Assembly: GCA_040393065.1 (NCBI GenBank)
Contig: JBEBUW010000009.1
Span: forward strand, 8,283 to 72,282
Direction: 5' to 3'
Origin: JACCWM01 sp040393065
Lineage (GTDB): Bacteria; Myxococcota_A; Bradymonadia; Bradymonadales; Bradymonadaceae
Length of the DNA: 64,000 bases
The notes below the pieces were generated by a model. It saw nothing but the letters and a program-made list of their open reading frames with translations. It ran no database searches and had not been told where the DNA came from. The position numbers were made by a program, and so were the translations under genes. This document shows positions 52,841-60,735 of the stretch, piece after piece (positions within the stretch are counted from its first letter, which is position 1; each line of letters begins with the position of its first letter).

Positions 52841-53149
52841 ATGACAGGAAAAAAGAAGGACACTGTGAAGCCGGGCTTTCGTGAGACAACGGTCGCTGAG
52901 TTTCTTGAACTGACTCCTGCTGATGAATTGATTGTCGAGTTGCGTCTGCGTCTTGCTCAATTGCTTCGTAGCGCGCGCAAAGCTCAGAATCTGACGCAGG
53001 CCGAGTTTGCGGCCCGGCGCAAGACTTCCCAAGCACGAATCTCGGCCATTGAGCGTGGCGACGAGTCGGTATCGCTGGATGCCCTCATCTCGGCGCTGGC
53101 TGAGCTTGGTGTGAGCCGTCAGGATATCGGTCGGATTATTGCAGCGTGA
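52841..53149 (+). CDS. higA: HigA-type XRE antitoxin
   Basis: 102 aa. An N-terminal HigA-like segment (VKPGFRETTVAEFLELTPADE) precedes a Cro/CI-type helix-turn-helix: LRSARKAQNLTQAEFAARRKTSQARISAIERGDESVSLDALISALAELG. It would bind operator DNA and normally neutralise HigB. The ribosome site AAGGAGAAG (52829-52837) is excellent. With its toxin truncated (just upstream) it is an orphan antitoxin, possibly able to neutralise related toxins or act as a plain repressor. Confidence 0.88.
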   Translation: MTGKKKDTVKPGFRETTVAEFLELTPADELIVELRLRLAQLLRSARKAQNLTQAEFAARRKTSQARISAIERGDESVSLDALISALAELGVSRQDIGRIIAA

Positions 53150-53175
53150 TTTTTGGTCTTGGGGGGTGAGCGGCA

Positions 53176-54045
53176 TCACCCGAGGAGCATGCTGGCGAGT
53201 TGGTCGGCGCCGTTTTGGTGCATGGTGTAGTGGGACATTTCGCGGAGGCGCCAGGCCTGGTCGTCGATGAGGCGCTGGAAGGCGTGGAAGTGGGTGCGGT
53301 CGAAGTGGCCGAGCCATTTGGCTTCCCAGAAGGCGTTGTAGCCGGCGCCGCAGAGGATGGTGTTGGCGTCGTGGAGCCAGGGGGCCAGCGGGAAGATGAG
53401 GGTTTCGGGGTGGAAGGGGTCGGAGCGGAAGATGTGGGTGTGTGTTTGGGTATTGGGGGGCGGGGAAAACGCTTCGATTTCGCCTTCGAGGCCGGCTTGC
53501 ATGACGACGGTGAGGTGCTGGTGGTCGCTCAGGCCGAGGTGTTTTCGGAGGGTGCCGGGCGGGTGCATTTCGTCGGGGTTGCAGTAGACGATGGGTTCGA
53601 TTTGGTCTTTGAGGAGCGGGTGGTCGAGGGGTTCGATGGCGATAAGCCGCTGGTAGCGGCCGGGTTCGAAGCGGGCAAACGAGGGGCCTCGGAGCCAGGC
53701 GGGTGGGCATTGGCGGATGAGGAGCCAGGATTTTGCGCGCAGGCTCGGGGTGATGTGGAGGAGCGGCGCCCAGAACATGTCGATGAGGAGGATGTCGGCA
53801 TCAAAGGTTTTGAGCGCGGCGGCCAGCTCGCTGGTGCGGGCGAGTGTGGGGCTTTTGAGGGTGGCCATGTCGATGGGCAGGGCGGTGAGGTTGGGTGGGG
53901 CTTGGATGTGGCCGGGGACGCCGGGGCTGAAGATGTGGAAGTCGCCGGTGTAGCCGGCGCGGCGTAGGCCGCGCTCGATGGCCAGGGCGTGGACGAGGTG
54001 GCCGGCACCGATGGTGCCGGCGGTGAAAAACGCGATGCGTTGCAT
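53176..54045 (-). CDS. GT-B-like (MurG/GT28-type) glycosyltransferase
   Basis: 289 aa. The N-terminus (AFFTAGTIGAGHLVHALAIERGLRRAGY) has the glycine-rich loop and following helix of MurG/GT28-like enzymes; the C-terminal part (ILCGAGYNAFWEAKWLGHFDR) resembles the nucleotide-sugar-binding GAGxN...E segment. Shorter than typical MurG, and the acceptor is unknown. It is only 6 nt downstream of the 677-aa lipoprotein gene and so may be co-transcribed. The sequence is GC-rich. Substrate unassigned. Confidence 0.75.
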   Translation of the reverse strand: MQRIAFFTAGTIGAGHLVHALAIERGLRRAGYTGDFHIFSPGVPGHIQAPPNLTALPIDMATLKSPTLARTSELAAALKTFDADILLIDMFWAPLLHITPSLRAKSWLLIRQCPPAWLRGPSFARFEPGRYQRLIAIEPLDHPLLKDQIEPIVYCNPDEMHPPGTLRKHLGLSDHQHLTVVMQAGLEGEIEAFSPPPNTQTHTHIFRSDPFHPETLIFPLAPWLHDANTILCGAGYNAFWEAKWLGHFDRTHFHAFQRLIDDQAWRLREMSHYTMHQNGADQLASMLLG

Positions 54046-54051
54046 CTGTGT

Positions 54052-56085
54052 TTAGCTCCCGCAGTAGAAGAATTCGTCTTCGAAATCTAAGGACAGGCAG
54101 CCGGTGCCGTCGTCGGTGCAGATGGGTGTCATCGGCCCGGTGGGGGAATTTGCGAAGGTTCCGTAGGGGAAATGTATATGGACGAAGTGGTTTTGTTTGC
54201 AGTGATATTTTTCTTCGTCGCGCAGATAGAATCGGGGGTGTCGCCAGTTGGCGGGCAGACAGCTTGCGTCCTGGGGAAAGCTGACGGGGCCCCAGCGGTA
54301 CTGGTGGTCCATCTGCATTGCGCCTCGGACGTAGGGGCGCGAGTCCAGATCGAGGAGGTCGAGCTCGCGGTAGCTGGTGAAGGTTCCCTGGATGGTTTCG
54401 ACGTCATCGGAGTTGTAGAGGGGTTTTATCTGTGCGCCGGCGGCGTTGATGCAGTAGCCGTTTACGTCGTCGAGTGCCCAGGCGCCGAGGTCGAGGCATT
54501 CGGTCGGGGCGGTGGCGCAGCTTGCGGGGCTTGCGCTGGAGAGGTCTTCGGTGCGTTGGCCGGAGAAGCGTTCGTGGGCGCTGCGGTAGGCCTGGCCGTG
54601 GAGGATGATTTTGTCGGTCACCGGTACATCGACGCAGAAGGTGCCATCCGGTGCGGTGCCGGTTTGCGTGTTGCCGCCTTCAAATTGTACGCCGATGTTT
54701 GCGGCGCCGGGTGTGGTCTGGCCGCGGATGCAGGTCCAGGCGCGGTCGTCGACTTCGGCTGCGGCGACCCAGCCGAAGCTTTCAAGGTCGACGCGAACGG
54801 CGGCCATGCCGACTTTGCTGTGCTCGTCGGCCTGATCGTATTCTTCGACTTCGAAGATGTCGGCGATTTCGCTGACCGCACTTGAACTCTGCACCCAGAC
54901 CATTTCGTCTTCGTCAAAGTGCCAGAGGTGCATGGGAAATTCGATGGTCTGGTCGGCGGAAATCAGCGCCGCAGCATTGCCGCCGGGGGCCAGGGCGAGT
55001 TTGTCGTCGGTGCCGGCGGCGCGAAGCTCGATGGCCGAGGCGGCCCACATGCGGAGTTGTTCGCCATCGGCGTTGAAGGGATTGGGGATGCCCTGCATAT
55101 AGTGGAGCCACTTTTCGGTGGAGTCGGTGGGCATAAACACCGGGTAGATGGTCAGCTCAACTTCGCCGGTGAAGGGCTGGCCGTTAGAGTCGACCAGGCT
55201 GTCGGGGCCAAGCTCGAAGTCCAGGCGTTTCCAGGCTGAATACTCGTCATCGTATCCGTGCTCATCGACGGACTGATCGACCAGGGTTGGCGTACCGTCG
55301 TAGGTGAATGTTTTGGAGAAGCCCACGAGTTTGCGAAGGATGACGGGAGATACCTGGCCGCCTTCTCGCACGGTGACGCGGGTAAATTGCGGAGCCAGGC
55401 GTTTGGGCGCCTCGTAGTACCACCAGGGGAGGATGGAGCCGCCGTCGGCGCGTACCACGTAGGTGCCGGGTGCAAGGTCGGGGACGGTGAATTTGCCAAA
55501 TGCGTCGGAAACGACTTCCTGGCCGCCAATCGTTACCGTGACGCCCTCGACGACGCCAAGCTCGCCCTGGGTAATTGCGACCACTGCACCGTCGATGCGC
55601 GTTCGGCCGTTCTGGCCAAAGCCGTCGCAGGTTGTCAGGCAATAGGTGCAGGACAGGTCGCTTTCGCCGAGCTCGCAGCTTCCGTTGGCAGCGCCGTCGT
55701 CACAGACCTCGCCGGCTTCGATAAGGCCATTGCCGCAGTGGGGGATCTTGAAGTTCGTCGTCTCGTCGCCGCAGATGATCGTGATTTCGCCGGGGCTGCG
55801 CTCGACCTGGCAGCCGCCGTCGGGTGCATCGCCGTGCAGGGTGATTGGCTCGGAGCCTTCGCAGGCCACGGTGTAGGTGCCGTTTTGGTTGTCGGTGAGT
55901 TCGCAGCCGCCGGTGGAAGCGGGTGGCTCCACGATCTCTTCCGTGCCGTCGGGACACAGCACGACGACCTTATCGTCGCTGCGTTCGACCGTGCAGTTTT
56001 CGTAGACCACTTTTTCTTCGCCGCTGCAGCCTGCCAACAAGCCAATGCTCACCAAGGCCACTCCTGGAACACTCATCCACTTCAT
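54052..56085 (-). CDS. Large lipoprotein with Cys-rich and carboxypeptidase-regulatory-like domains
   Basis: 677 aa. Lipobox GLLAGC (lipidated Cys20). Residues 25-110 are Cys/Asp/Thr-rich repeats (GCELTDNQNGTYTVACEG, GCQVERSPGEITIICGD). Then CGNGLIEAGEVCDDGAANGSC...CTYC (about 116-150) is the Cys-rich CGNG...CDDG motif typical of myxobacterial-type surface proteins. A beta-sandwich like the carboxypeptidase regulatory domain follows (VVAITQGELGVVEGVTVTIGG...DAFGKFTVPDLAPGTYVV). The remainder is beta-rich with paired cysteines. AAGGAG precedes ATG 56085. Surface or outer-membrane location is inferred; function unknown. Confidence 0.85.
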   Translation of the reverse strand: MKWMSVPGVALVSIGLLAGCSGEEKVVYENCTVERSDDKVVVLCPDGTEEIVEPPASTGGCELTDNQNGTYTVACEGSEPITLHGDAPDGGCQVERSPGEITIICGDETTNFKIPHCGNGLIEAGEVCDDGAANGSCELGESDLSCTYCLTTCDGFGQNGRTRIDGAVVAITQGELGVVEGVTVTIGGQEVVSDAFGKFTVPDLAPGTYVVRADGGSILPWWYYEAPKRLAPQFTRVTVREGGQVSPVILRKLVGFSKTFTYDGTPTLVDQSVDEHGYDDEYSAWKRLDFELGPDSLVDSNGQPFTGEVELTIYPVFMPTDSTEKWLHYMQGIPNPFNADGEQLRMWAASAIELRAAGTDDKLALAPGGNAAALISADQTIEFPMHLWHFDEDEMVWVQSSSAVSEIADIFEVEEYDQADEHSKVGMAAVRVDLESFGWVAAAEVDDRAWTCIRGQTTPGAANIGVQFEGGNTQTGTAPDGTFCVDVPVTDKIILHGQAYRSAHERFSGQRTEDLSSASPASCATAPTECLDLGAWALDDVNGYCINAAGAQIKPLYNSDDVETIQGTFTSYRELDLLDLDSRPYVRGAMQMDHQYRWGPVSFPQDASCLPANWRHPRFYLRDEEKYHCKQNHFVHIHFPYGTFANSPTGPMTPICTDDGTGCLSLDFEDEFFYCGS

Positions 56086-56548
56086 CGCACACTCCTTGAT
56101 GACAAAAGTTTACATTCAATGCTGGCCGTAGCCTTTGTCATTTTGTGAAGTCTGTCAAAAGCGAATTTGGGTGGGGTGTCTCGCGCGAAGCCGCGAATGT
56201 CGCGAATGAAAGGCATGGCAAAGGCAAAAGGCGCACGCGAAGGCGCGAAGGCGCGAATGTCGCGAAGGAAAGGAAGGGAAAGGCAAAGGCAAGGAAAGGC
56301 ACGGCAAAGGCGTGTCTCGCGCGAAGGCGCGAAGGTGTGGTGAAGCCACGTCTGTGCACGCCGCCCCAGGTTCCGCACTCTCGTCCTATCGGCCTCGAAG
56401 TGCATCCACCTGGGGTGGACGTGGCGGTGTGCGCGGCCGATGCTCTATGGCGACGCTGAGTTTATGGAGATCTGTTGAAGGATGAGGGATTTTCCTCGGG
56501 CGGTTGTGGCGGTTGTGGCGGACGTGGGTGGATGTGTGGGGTGGGTTT
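56086..56548. repeat. GCGCGAAGG-type low-complexity repeats in a 460-nt gap
   Basis: Between about 56187 and 56335, GCGCGAAGGCGCGAA, TGTCGCGAA and AAAGGCAAAGGCA-type units recur several times in a purine-rich strand. Frames here only encode Arg/Lys/Glu/Ala repeats and are rejected. Nothing recognised outside the repeat. Confidence 0.75.
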
Positions 56549-57505
56549 TTAAAGCCAGGCTTTGACCCAGGCGGCGCTGTAGTAGCGGTCGAGCGAGTCG
56601 GGCAACACGGTCACGATCGGCGCGTTGAATTCGCCGGTTTGGGCCAGGCGAACGGCGGCGGCGACGTTGATGCCCGACGAGCCGCCGACGATCAGACCTT
56701 CTTCGCGGACCAGGCGTTTGGTCATGGCTTCGCTTTCGGAGTCGGGGATGCTGAGCGCGTAGTCGATGAGGCTGATGTCGAGTGTGTCGGGCACGGTGCC
56801 GGAGCCGACGCCTTCGGCGGAGTAGGGGCCGTTGGGTGTGGGGGCGCCGTCGTTGACCCAGCCGGCCAGGCCGGAGCCGACGGGATCGGACAGGATGATT
56901 TTGATGTCGGGTTTGGCGGCGCGAAGGGCGCGGGCCACGCCGGTGATGGTGCCGCCGGTGCCGGCTGCGGCGACGAATGCGCTGAGGTTACCGCCGGTTT
57001 GCTCGAGGATTTCCGGGCCGGTGGTCTGCTCGTGGATGCGCGGGTTGGCCGGGTTTGCAAACTGCGCGGTCAAGAACCAGCCGTTTTCTTCGGCCAGGCG
57101 GGCGGCGACGTTGCGGAAGTTGTCGGGGCTTGTGAGCGGGCCGGGTTTGGTGAGCACGAGCTCGGCGCCGAGTGTGGCAAGCGCCAGGCGTTTGTCGGCG
57201 GACATGGTTTCGGGCATGCAGCACACGAAGCGGTAGCCGCGGGCGGCTGCGACCATCGCGATGCCCATGCCGGTGTTGCCGGCCGTGCCCTCGATGAGGG
57301 TGTCGCCGGGTTTGATAAGGCCACGGGCTTCGGCGTCGTTGATGATCGAGATCGCGGCGCGGTCTTTGATCGAGCCGCCCGGGTTCATGTGTTCGCATTT
57401 TGCGTAAATCGGCACAGGAAGGTCCTTGTCGATTTTGGTGAGGCGAACAAGAGGGGTATTTCCGATATTGTCGAGAACGCTCGAAGTTAGTGCTGGCGAT
57501 TTCAT
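56549..57505 (-). CDS. Cysteine synthase / PLP beta-family synthase
   Basis: 318 aa, fold-II PLP enzyme. The PLP lysine is K47 in NPGGSIKDRA; the substrate loop EGTAGNTGMG (72-81); the phosphate loop AAAGTGGTITG; GGSSGIN near the C-terminus. These fit O-acetylserine sulfhydrylase (CysK/CysM) making cysteine from O-acetylserine and sulfide; the EGTAGNTG loop is also seen in cystathionine beta-synthases, so CBS activity is not excluded. No CBS regulatory domain. No cysE or other sulfur gene is adjacent. The gene is strongly GC-rich. Confidence 0.9.
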   Translation of the reverse strand: MKSPALTSSVLDNIGNTPLVRLTKIDKDLPVPIYAKCEHMNPGGSIKDRAAISIINDAEARGLIKPGDTLIEGTAGNTGMGIAMVAAARGYRFVCCMPETMSADKRLALATLGAELVLTKPGPLTSPDNFRNVAARLAEENGWFLTAQFANPANPRIHEQTTGPEILEQTGGNLSAFVAAAGTGGTITGVARALRAAKPDIKIILSDPVGSGLAGWVNDGAPTPNGPYSAEGVGSGTVPDTLDISLIDYALSIPDSESEAMTKRLVREEGLIVGGSSGINVAAAVRLAQTGEFNAPIVTVLPDSLDRYYSAAWVKAWL

Positions 57506-57604
57506 AGGAACACTCTGTCTGGTGATTGGGAAATAAACGCGCTTCTACAACCTCAGAAGGCTATAACATACCAATGTAGTCTGAAATCAATGGGAAGTGG
57601 ACAA

Positions 57605-57641
57605 TAAAAACGCCGCAGCTCTCAAACCAGGGCTGCGGCGT
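57605..57641 (-). terminator. Intrinsic terminator of the downstream lipoprotein gene
   Basis: On the minus strand ACGCCGCAGC (57641-57632) pairs with GCTGCGGCGT (57619-57610), followed by the T-run complementary to AAAAA at 57606-57610. It follows the stop of the 412-aa lipoprotein gene. Confidence 0.88.
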
Positions 57642-57700
57642 CTCGATATCAGTACGTCAGCGCATGCAACGCGCTGTGTTTTTTAGGCGATCTGATTCGA

Positions 57701-58939
57701 TCAGGCTCCTTCGGGAGTGCAGATCTCTTCTTCATAGGGGCGGCAGACGTTGTCGACGCATTCGAGGTGCTCCTGGCACATCACGACAGGATCGCTGGTA
57801 AAGTCGCAGGCTTCCCCTACGCCCTGGAGCGCAACGCATTCGCCGGGCGCGTCATCCGTGGCATTGCAATGCAAGCCGAGCGAGCACTGGTTGTATCCCG
57901 TGCATGTCTCGCCCTCGGCGCGAACCGGCTGACAGCTGCCTTCGATTTCATCGGTTTCTTCATTGTACGTGGTGATGCAGATCAGGCCAGCCTGGCAGAA
58001 GTCATCGTCGCCACATGCTTCGCCCTGCTCCAGGAACTCGATTTTTTGGCAGACGTCATCGTCATTGCAGAAGTGGCCCACCTTGCAGGGATTCGTATTG
58101 TAGTTGCAGGCTTCGCCGGCATCGACGGGTACTACGACCTGGCAGGTATTTACGCCGCCTGTCGTGAAATCATACACGCAGGTCAGGCCCTCATCGCAGT
58201 AAAGCTCGCTGCAATCCTCGCCTTCCCCGGCGGTCGGGCGATTGGAAACGCAGGTCTGCTCGCAGGTTTCATTGCTCACCTCGCAGAAACCATCGATGCA
58301 TTCTTCGTTGGTGGTACAGGATTCTCCAGCGGCCAGAGTCGGTACGAGCGCTTCTTCCAGGCAGTTTTGGAGAGCGGTCTCATCCCACGGCGAGCAGCTT
58401 TCTTTGTAGTCGGCAACCAGGTCCAGACAGGCCTGGGCTTTGTCGGGATCAAAGTCAATCGTGCCTGCAGCTACAAGGTCCGACATCTGGTTGATCGATG
58501 AATCGCTCGACATAAGCTGCGTCAAGAAGAAGTCAGCGCAATCGTCCTGGCTTGCTGTGCGACTGATGAACTGGAACAGGAAGGGGTCGGCATTTTCGGG
58601 ACAGTTGAAAATGATCTCGCAGTACATCTCGGCGGTCGCCGTGGTGATCTGCTGGGTGAAGGCGGCCGGCGTCAGGCCTGTGGAGCCACCGGTGTCGTCA
58701 TCGTTGTTGTTGTCGGTATCCTGGTCGCCGTTGTTGTCAGCGTCCTGGTCGCCGTTGTTGTCAGTGTCCTGGTCGCCGTTGTTGCCAGCGTCCTGGTCGC
58801 CATTGTTGTTGTTGTTGCCGTTGTTCTGGCTGTTGTTGGGGGAATTGTTGTTATTTCCGTCATTGTCGTCGCTACAGGCTGTGGACAGCGTGAGGGACGC
58901 GCAGAGCAGGGCGATCAAAAGTTTTTTCCATCCATTCAT
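57701..58939 (-). CDS. Cys-rich lipoprotein with Asn/Asp-rich linker (paralogue A)
   Basis: 412 aa. Lipobox STAC (lipidated Cys22), then an 80-residue linker of Asn/Asp/Gln/Gly with four tandem octapeptides close to NNGDQDTD. The folded part has about 36 cysteines in repeated C-x5/6-C modules (GEACGDDDFCQAGLICIT, GYNQCSLGLHCNATDDAPGECVALQGVGEACD). AAGGAGAA precedes ATG 58939; the frame also reaches 58969. It is the paralogue of the next gene on the same strand (59134-60417): shared ECVALxGVGEACD, SLGLHCNAT and lipobox. Probably outer-membrane or surface exposed; function unknown. Confidence 0.85.
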   Translation of the reverse strand: MNGWKKLLIALLCASLTLSTACSDDNDGNNNNSPNNSQNNGNNNNNGDQDAGNNGDQDTDNNGDQDADNNGDQDTDNNNDDDTGGSTGLTPAAFTQQITTATAEMYCEIIFNCPENADPFLFQFISRTASQDDCADFFLTQLMSSDSSINQMSDLVAAGTIDFDPDKAQACLDLVADYKESCSPWDETALQNCLEEALVPTLAAGESCTTNEECIDGFCEVSNETCEQTCVSNRPTAGEGEDCSELYCDEGLTCVYDFTTGGVNTCQVVVPVDAGEACNYNTNPCKVGHFCNDDDVCQKIEFLEQGEACGDDDFCQAGLICITTYNEETDEIEGSCQPVRAEGETCTGYNQCSLGLHCNATDDAPGECVALQGVGEACDFTSDPVVMCQEHLECVDNVCRPYEEEICTPEGA

Positions 58940-59064
58940 CGGCTTTTCTCCTTCATAAATCAGTGTCAATTCTCAACAAAATTTCTCAGGGGCGGGCTTA
59001 TTCGTAGCATCGTTGTCTTCTAAAAACAACGAAACATGCAGGCAACAGGCGTGGTGAAAAAAAC

Positions 59065-59103
59065 AAAACGCCGCAGCCCTCCACGTGAAGGCTGCGGCGT
59101 TTT
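59065..59103 (-). terminator. Intrinsic terminator of paralogue B, same hairpin family
   Basis: AAAACGCCGCAGCC (59065-59078) pairs with GGCTGCGGCGTTTT (59090-59103). It has A- and T-runs on both sides and could act in both directions. It follows the stop of the 427-aa lipoprotein gene. Confidence 0.88.
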
Positions 59104-59133
59104 ACGAAGCAAAAAATGGGACGTGTGCGAGGA

Positions 59134-60417
59134 TTAATCTTCAGGGATTACGCAGACTTCCTCGTCGTCCTCGTATTTTTGGCAGGTGGATTCACCGGTG
59201 GAATCGTCTTCCAGGCAATAGAGATTGTCCTGGCAAAAGACCGGAGGATTGGATGTATTATCGCAGGATTCACCGACGGCTTTGAGAGCAACGCATTTGC
59301 CCGGCTCGTCAATACTGGTTGCGTTACAATGCAGGCCAATTGCGCATTGCATCGGGAACAGACAGTCGGCGCCTTCCTGAAGAACAGGCTGGCAGGTTCC
59401 TTCGAGTTGCCAGTCGTCCGTGATCTCGCCGACGCAGACCAACCCGGCTTTGCAATTCGAATCGTCAGAACATTCGGCGCCGAGATCCAGGTAAACAGGA
59501 ATGTTGCAGACATCGTTGTCATCGCAGATCAGGCCAGGCGCGCACTTATGCACCATGGAGTCGCAGGCTTCGCCCGCTCCGACGTCCACAATTTTTGTGC
59601 AGACTTCTCCGTTGTCGTAGTCGCAGACCAGGCCGTCTTCGCAGCTAAGGGTTTCGCAGCTTTCACCTTCGCCAGCCAGTGGATCATTGGCCTCGCAGAC
59701 GCCGTAGCAGGTATCGTCGTCCTGCGTGGTGTTGCAAAAACCGTTGATGCATTCTGCACTGGAAACGCATTCTTCGCCGGGAGCTTGCAGGGGTTCGACG
59801 AGTGCTTCTAGGCAGAATCGCATGATCTCGGTTGTCCAGGGCATACAGCGATCTTCGTAGCTTTCCAGTTGTGCCAGACATGCGGCTGCCTGCGTGGCAT
59901 CAAAGGACGCGCGCCCTGCAGCGATTGCCTCCTCGATAAGCTGCGCGGAGTTACTCTGCCCGCCGTGTATATCCTGGTAGTTGGCAACGCAGGAGGCTTC
60001 GTCGCCGGTGCGTCCCAGATACGATACGGTGTACGGATCTGAGTTTTCGGGGCATTGAAAAGCGATTTTGCAATTGAGCTCGGCCGTCATGACCAGGAAT
60101 CGCTCGACAAAGGTTGTGGGCGTCAATTCCTCGGGAGTTTCGTCTCCGGAGTCTTGTTCATCGCCGGAGTCTTGCTCGTCTCCGGTGTCTTGCTCGTCGC
60201 CGGTGTCTTGCTCGTCTCCGGAGTCTTGTTCGTCGCCGGAGTCTTGTTCGTCGTTGTTGTTGACGCCCGTATCGGAGTCATTGTTGGCGTTGTTGGCGTT
60301 GTTCTGGCTGTTATTTACAGACGCATTGTTGTCTTTGTCGGAATCATCGCTGCAGGCGGTCGACATGGTCAGCGTCATACAGACCAGGGCAATCATCAGC
60401 TTTTTCAACATGTTCAT
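59134..60417 (-). CDS. Cys-rich lipoprotein with EQDSGD repeats (paralogue B)
   Basis: 427 aa. Signal peptide and lipobox MSTAC (Cys22) nearly identical in form to paralogue A. The linker is six tandem hexapeptides (EQDSGD / EQDTGD). The Cys-rich part follows the same plan: GEECVSSAECINGFC, GEACDSMVHKCAPGLIC, GAECSDDSNCKAGLVC, CAIGLHCNAT...GKCVALKAVGESCD. Gene order, orientation and the repeated terminator show tandem duplication followed by divergence of linker sequence. AGAGATG precedes the ATG. Function unknown. Confidence 0.85.
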   Translation of the reverse strand: MNMLKKLMIALVCMTLTMSTACSDDSDKDNNASVNNSQNNANNANNDSDTGVNNNDEQDSGDEQDSGDEQDTGDEQDTGDEQDSGDEQDSGDETPEELTPTTFVERFLVMTAELNCKIAFQCPENSDPYTVSYLGRTGDEASCVANYQDIHGGQSNSAQLIEEAIAAGRASFDATQAAACLAQLESYEDRCMPWTTEIMRFCLEALVEPLQAPGEECVSSAECINGFCNTTQDDDTCYGVCEANDPLAGEGESCETLSCEDGLVCDYDNGEVCTKIVDVGAGEACDSMVHKCAPGLICDDNDVCNIPVYLDLGAECSDDSNCKAGLVCVGEITDDWQLEGTCQPVLQEGADCLFPMQCAIGLHCNATSIDEPGKCVALKAVGESCDNTSNPPVFCQDNLYCLEDDSTGESTCQKYEDDEEVCVIPED

Positions 60418-60735
60418 CGTTCATCTCTTTCGTAAAATGATCTCAGTTATTTCGGTTCGACGCGTGTTTGGGTAACACCGATGGGGTTCGAGAGCAAATA
60501 TAGAAAGAGAATACGCAGAATCGCCGCAGCTCTTTTGGGTGAAAGGGTTGCGGCGTTTGTGTGGGTGCGGGCGATGGAGAAGTGTGCGCAAAGGGGTAAA
60601 CTCAGCCTGGAGAACGCATGTGTGTTTGGGCGTGATTTATAGAGACTTTTGAAGTTCGCAGGTTGTATTTGTTTTCGATTTTTTATTGAGTCCAGATTGG
60701 ATGTTTATGGATGGTATTTGTGTGAGGAAAAGAAC
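60418..60735. other. 318-nt gap between the lipoprotein genes (-) and the beta-propeller lipoprotein (+)
   Basis: Contains the third hairpin (60522-60558) and otherwise no gene. The upstream frame of the next gene extends back to 60649 without ribosome site. Confidence 0.5.
60522..60558. terminator. Third copy of the CGCCGCA...TGCGGCG hairpin
   Basis: CGCCGCA (60522-60528) pairs with TGCGGCG (60549-60555), and the flanks CTCTTT/AAAGGG extend the stem imperfectly. It lies upstream of paralogue B with no gene that it obviously ends, as if a third gene once preceded it. Confidence 0.6.

Noticed and set aside
56145..56459. A 104-codon frame rich in RRREGANVAKERKGKA-type text
   Set aside because: A known kind of false protein from GCGCGAAGG repeats.
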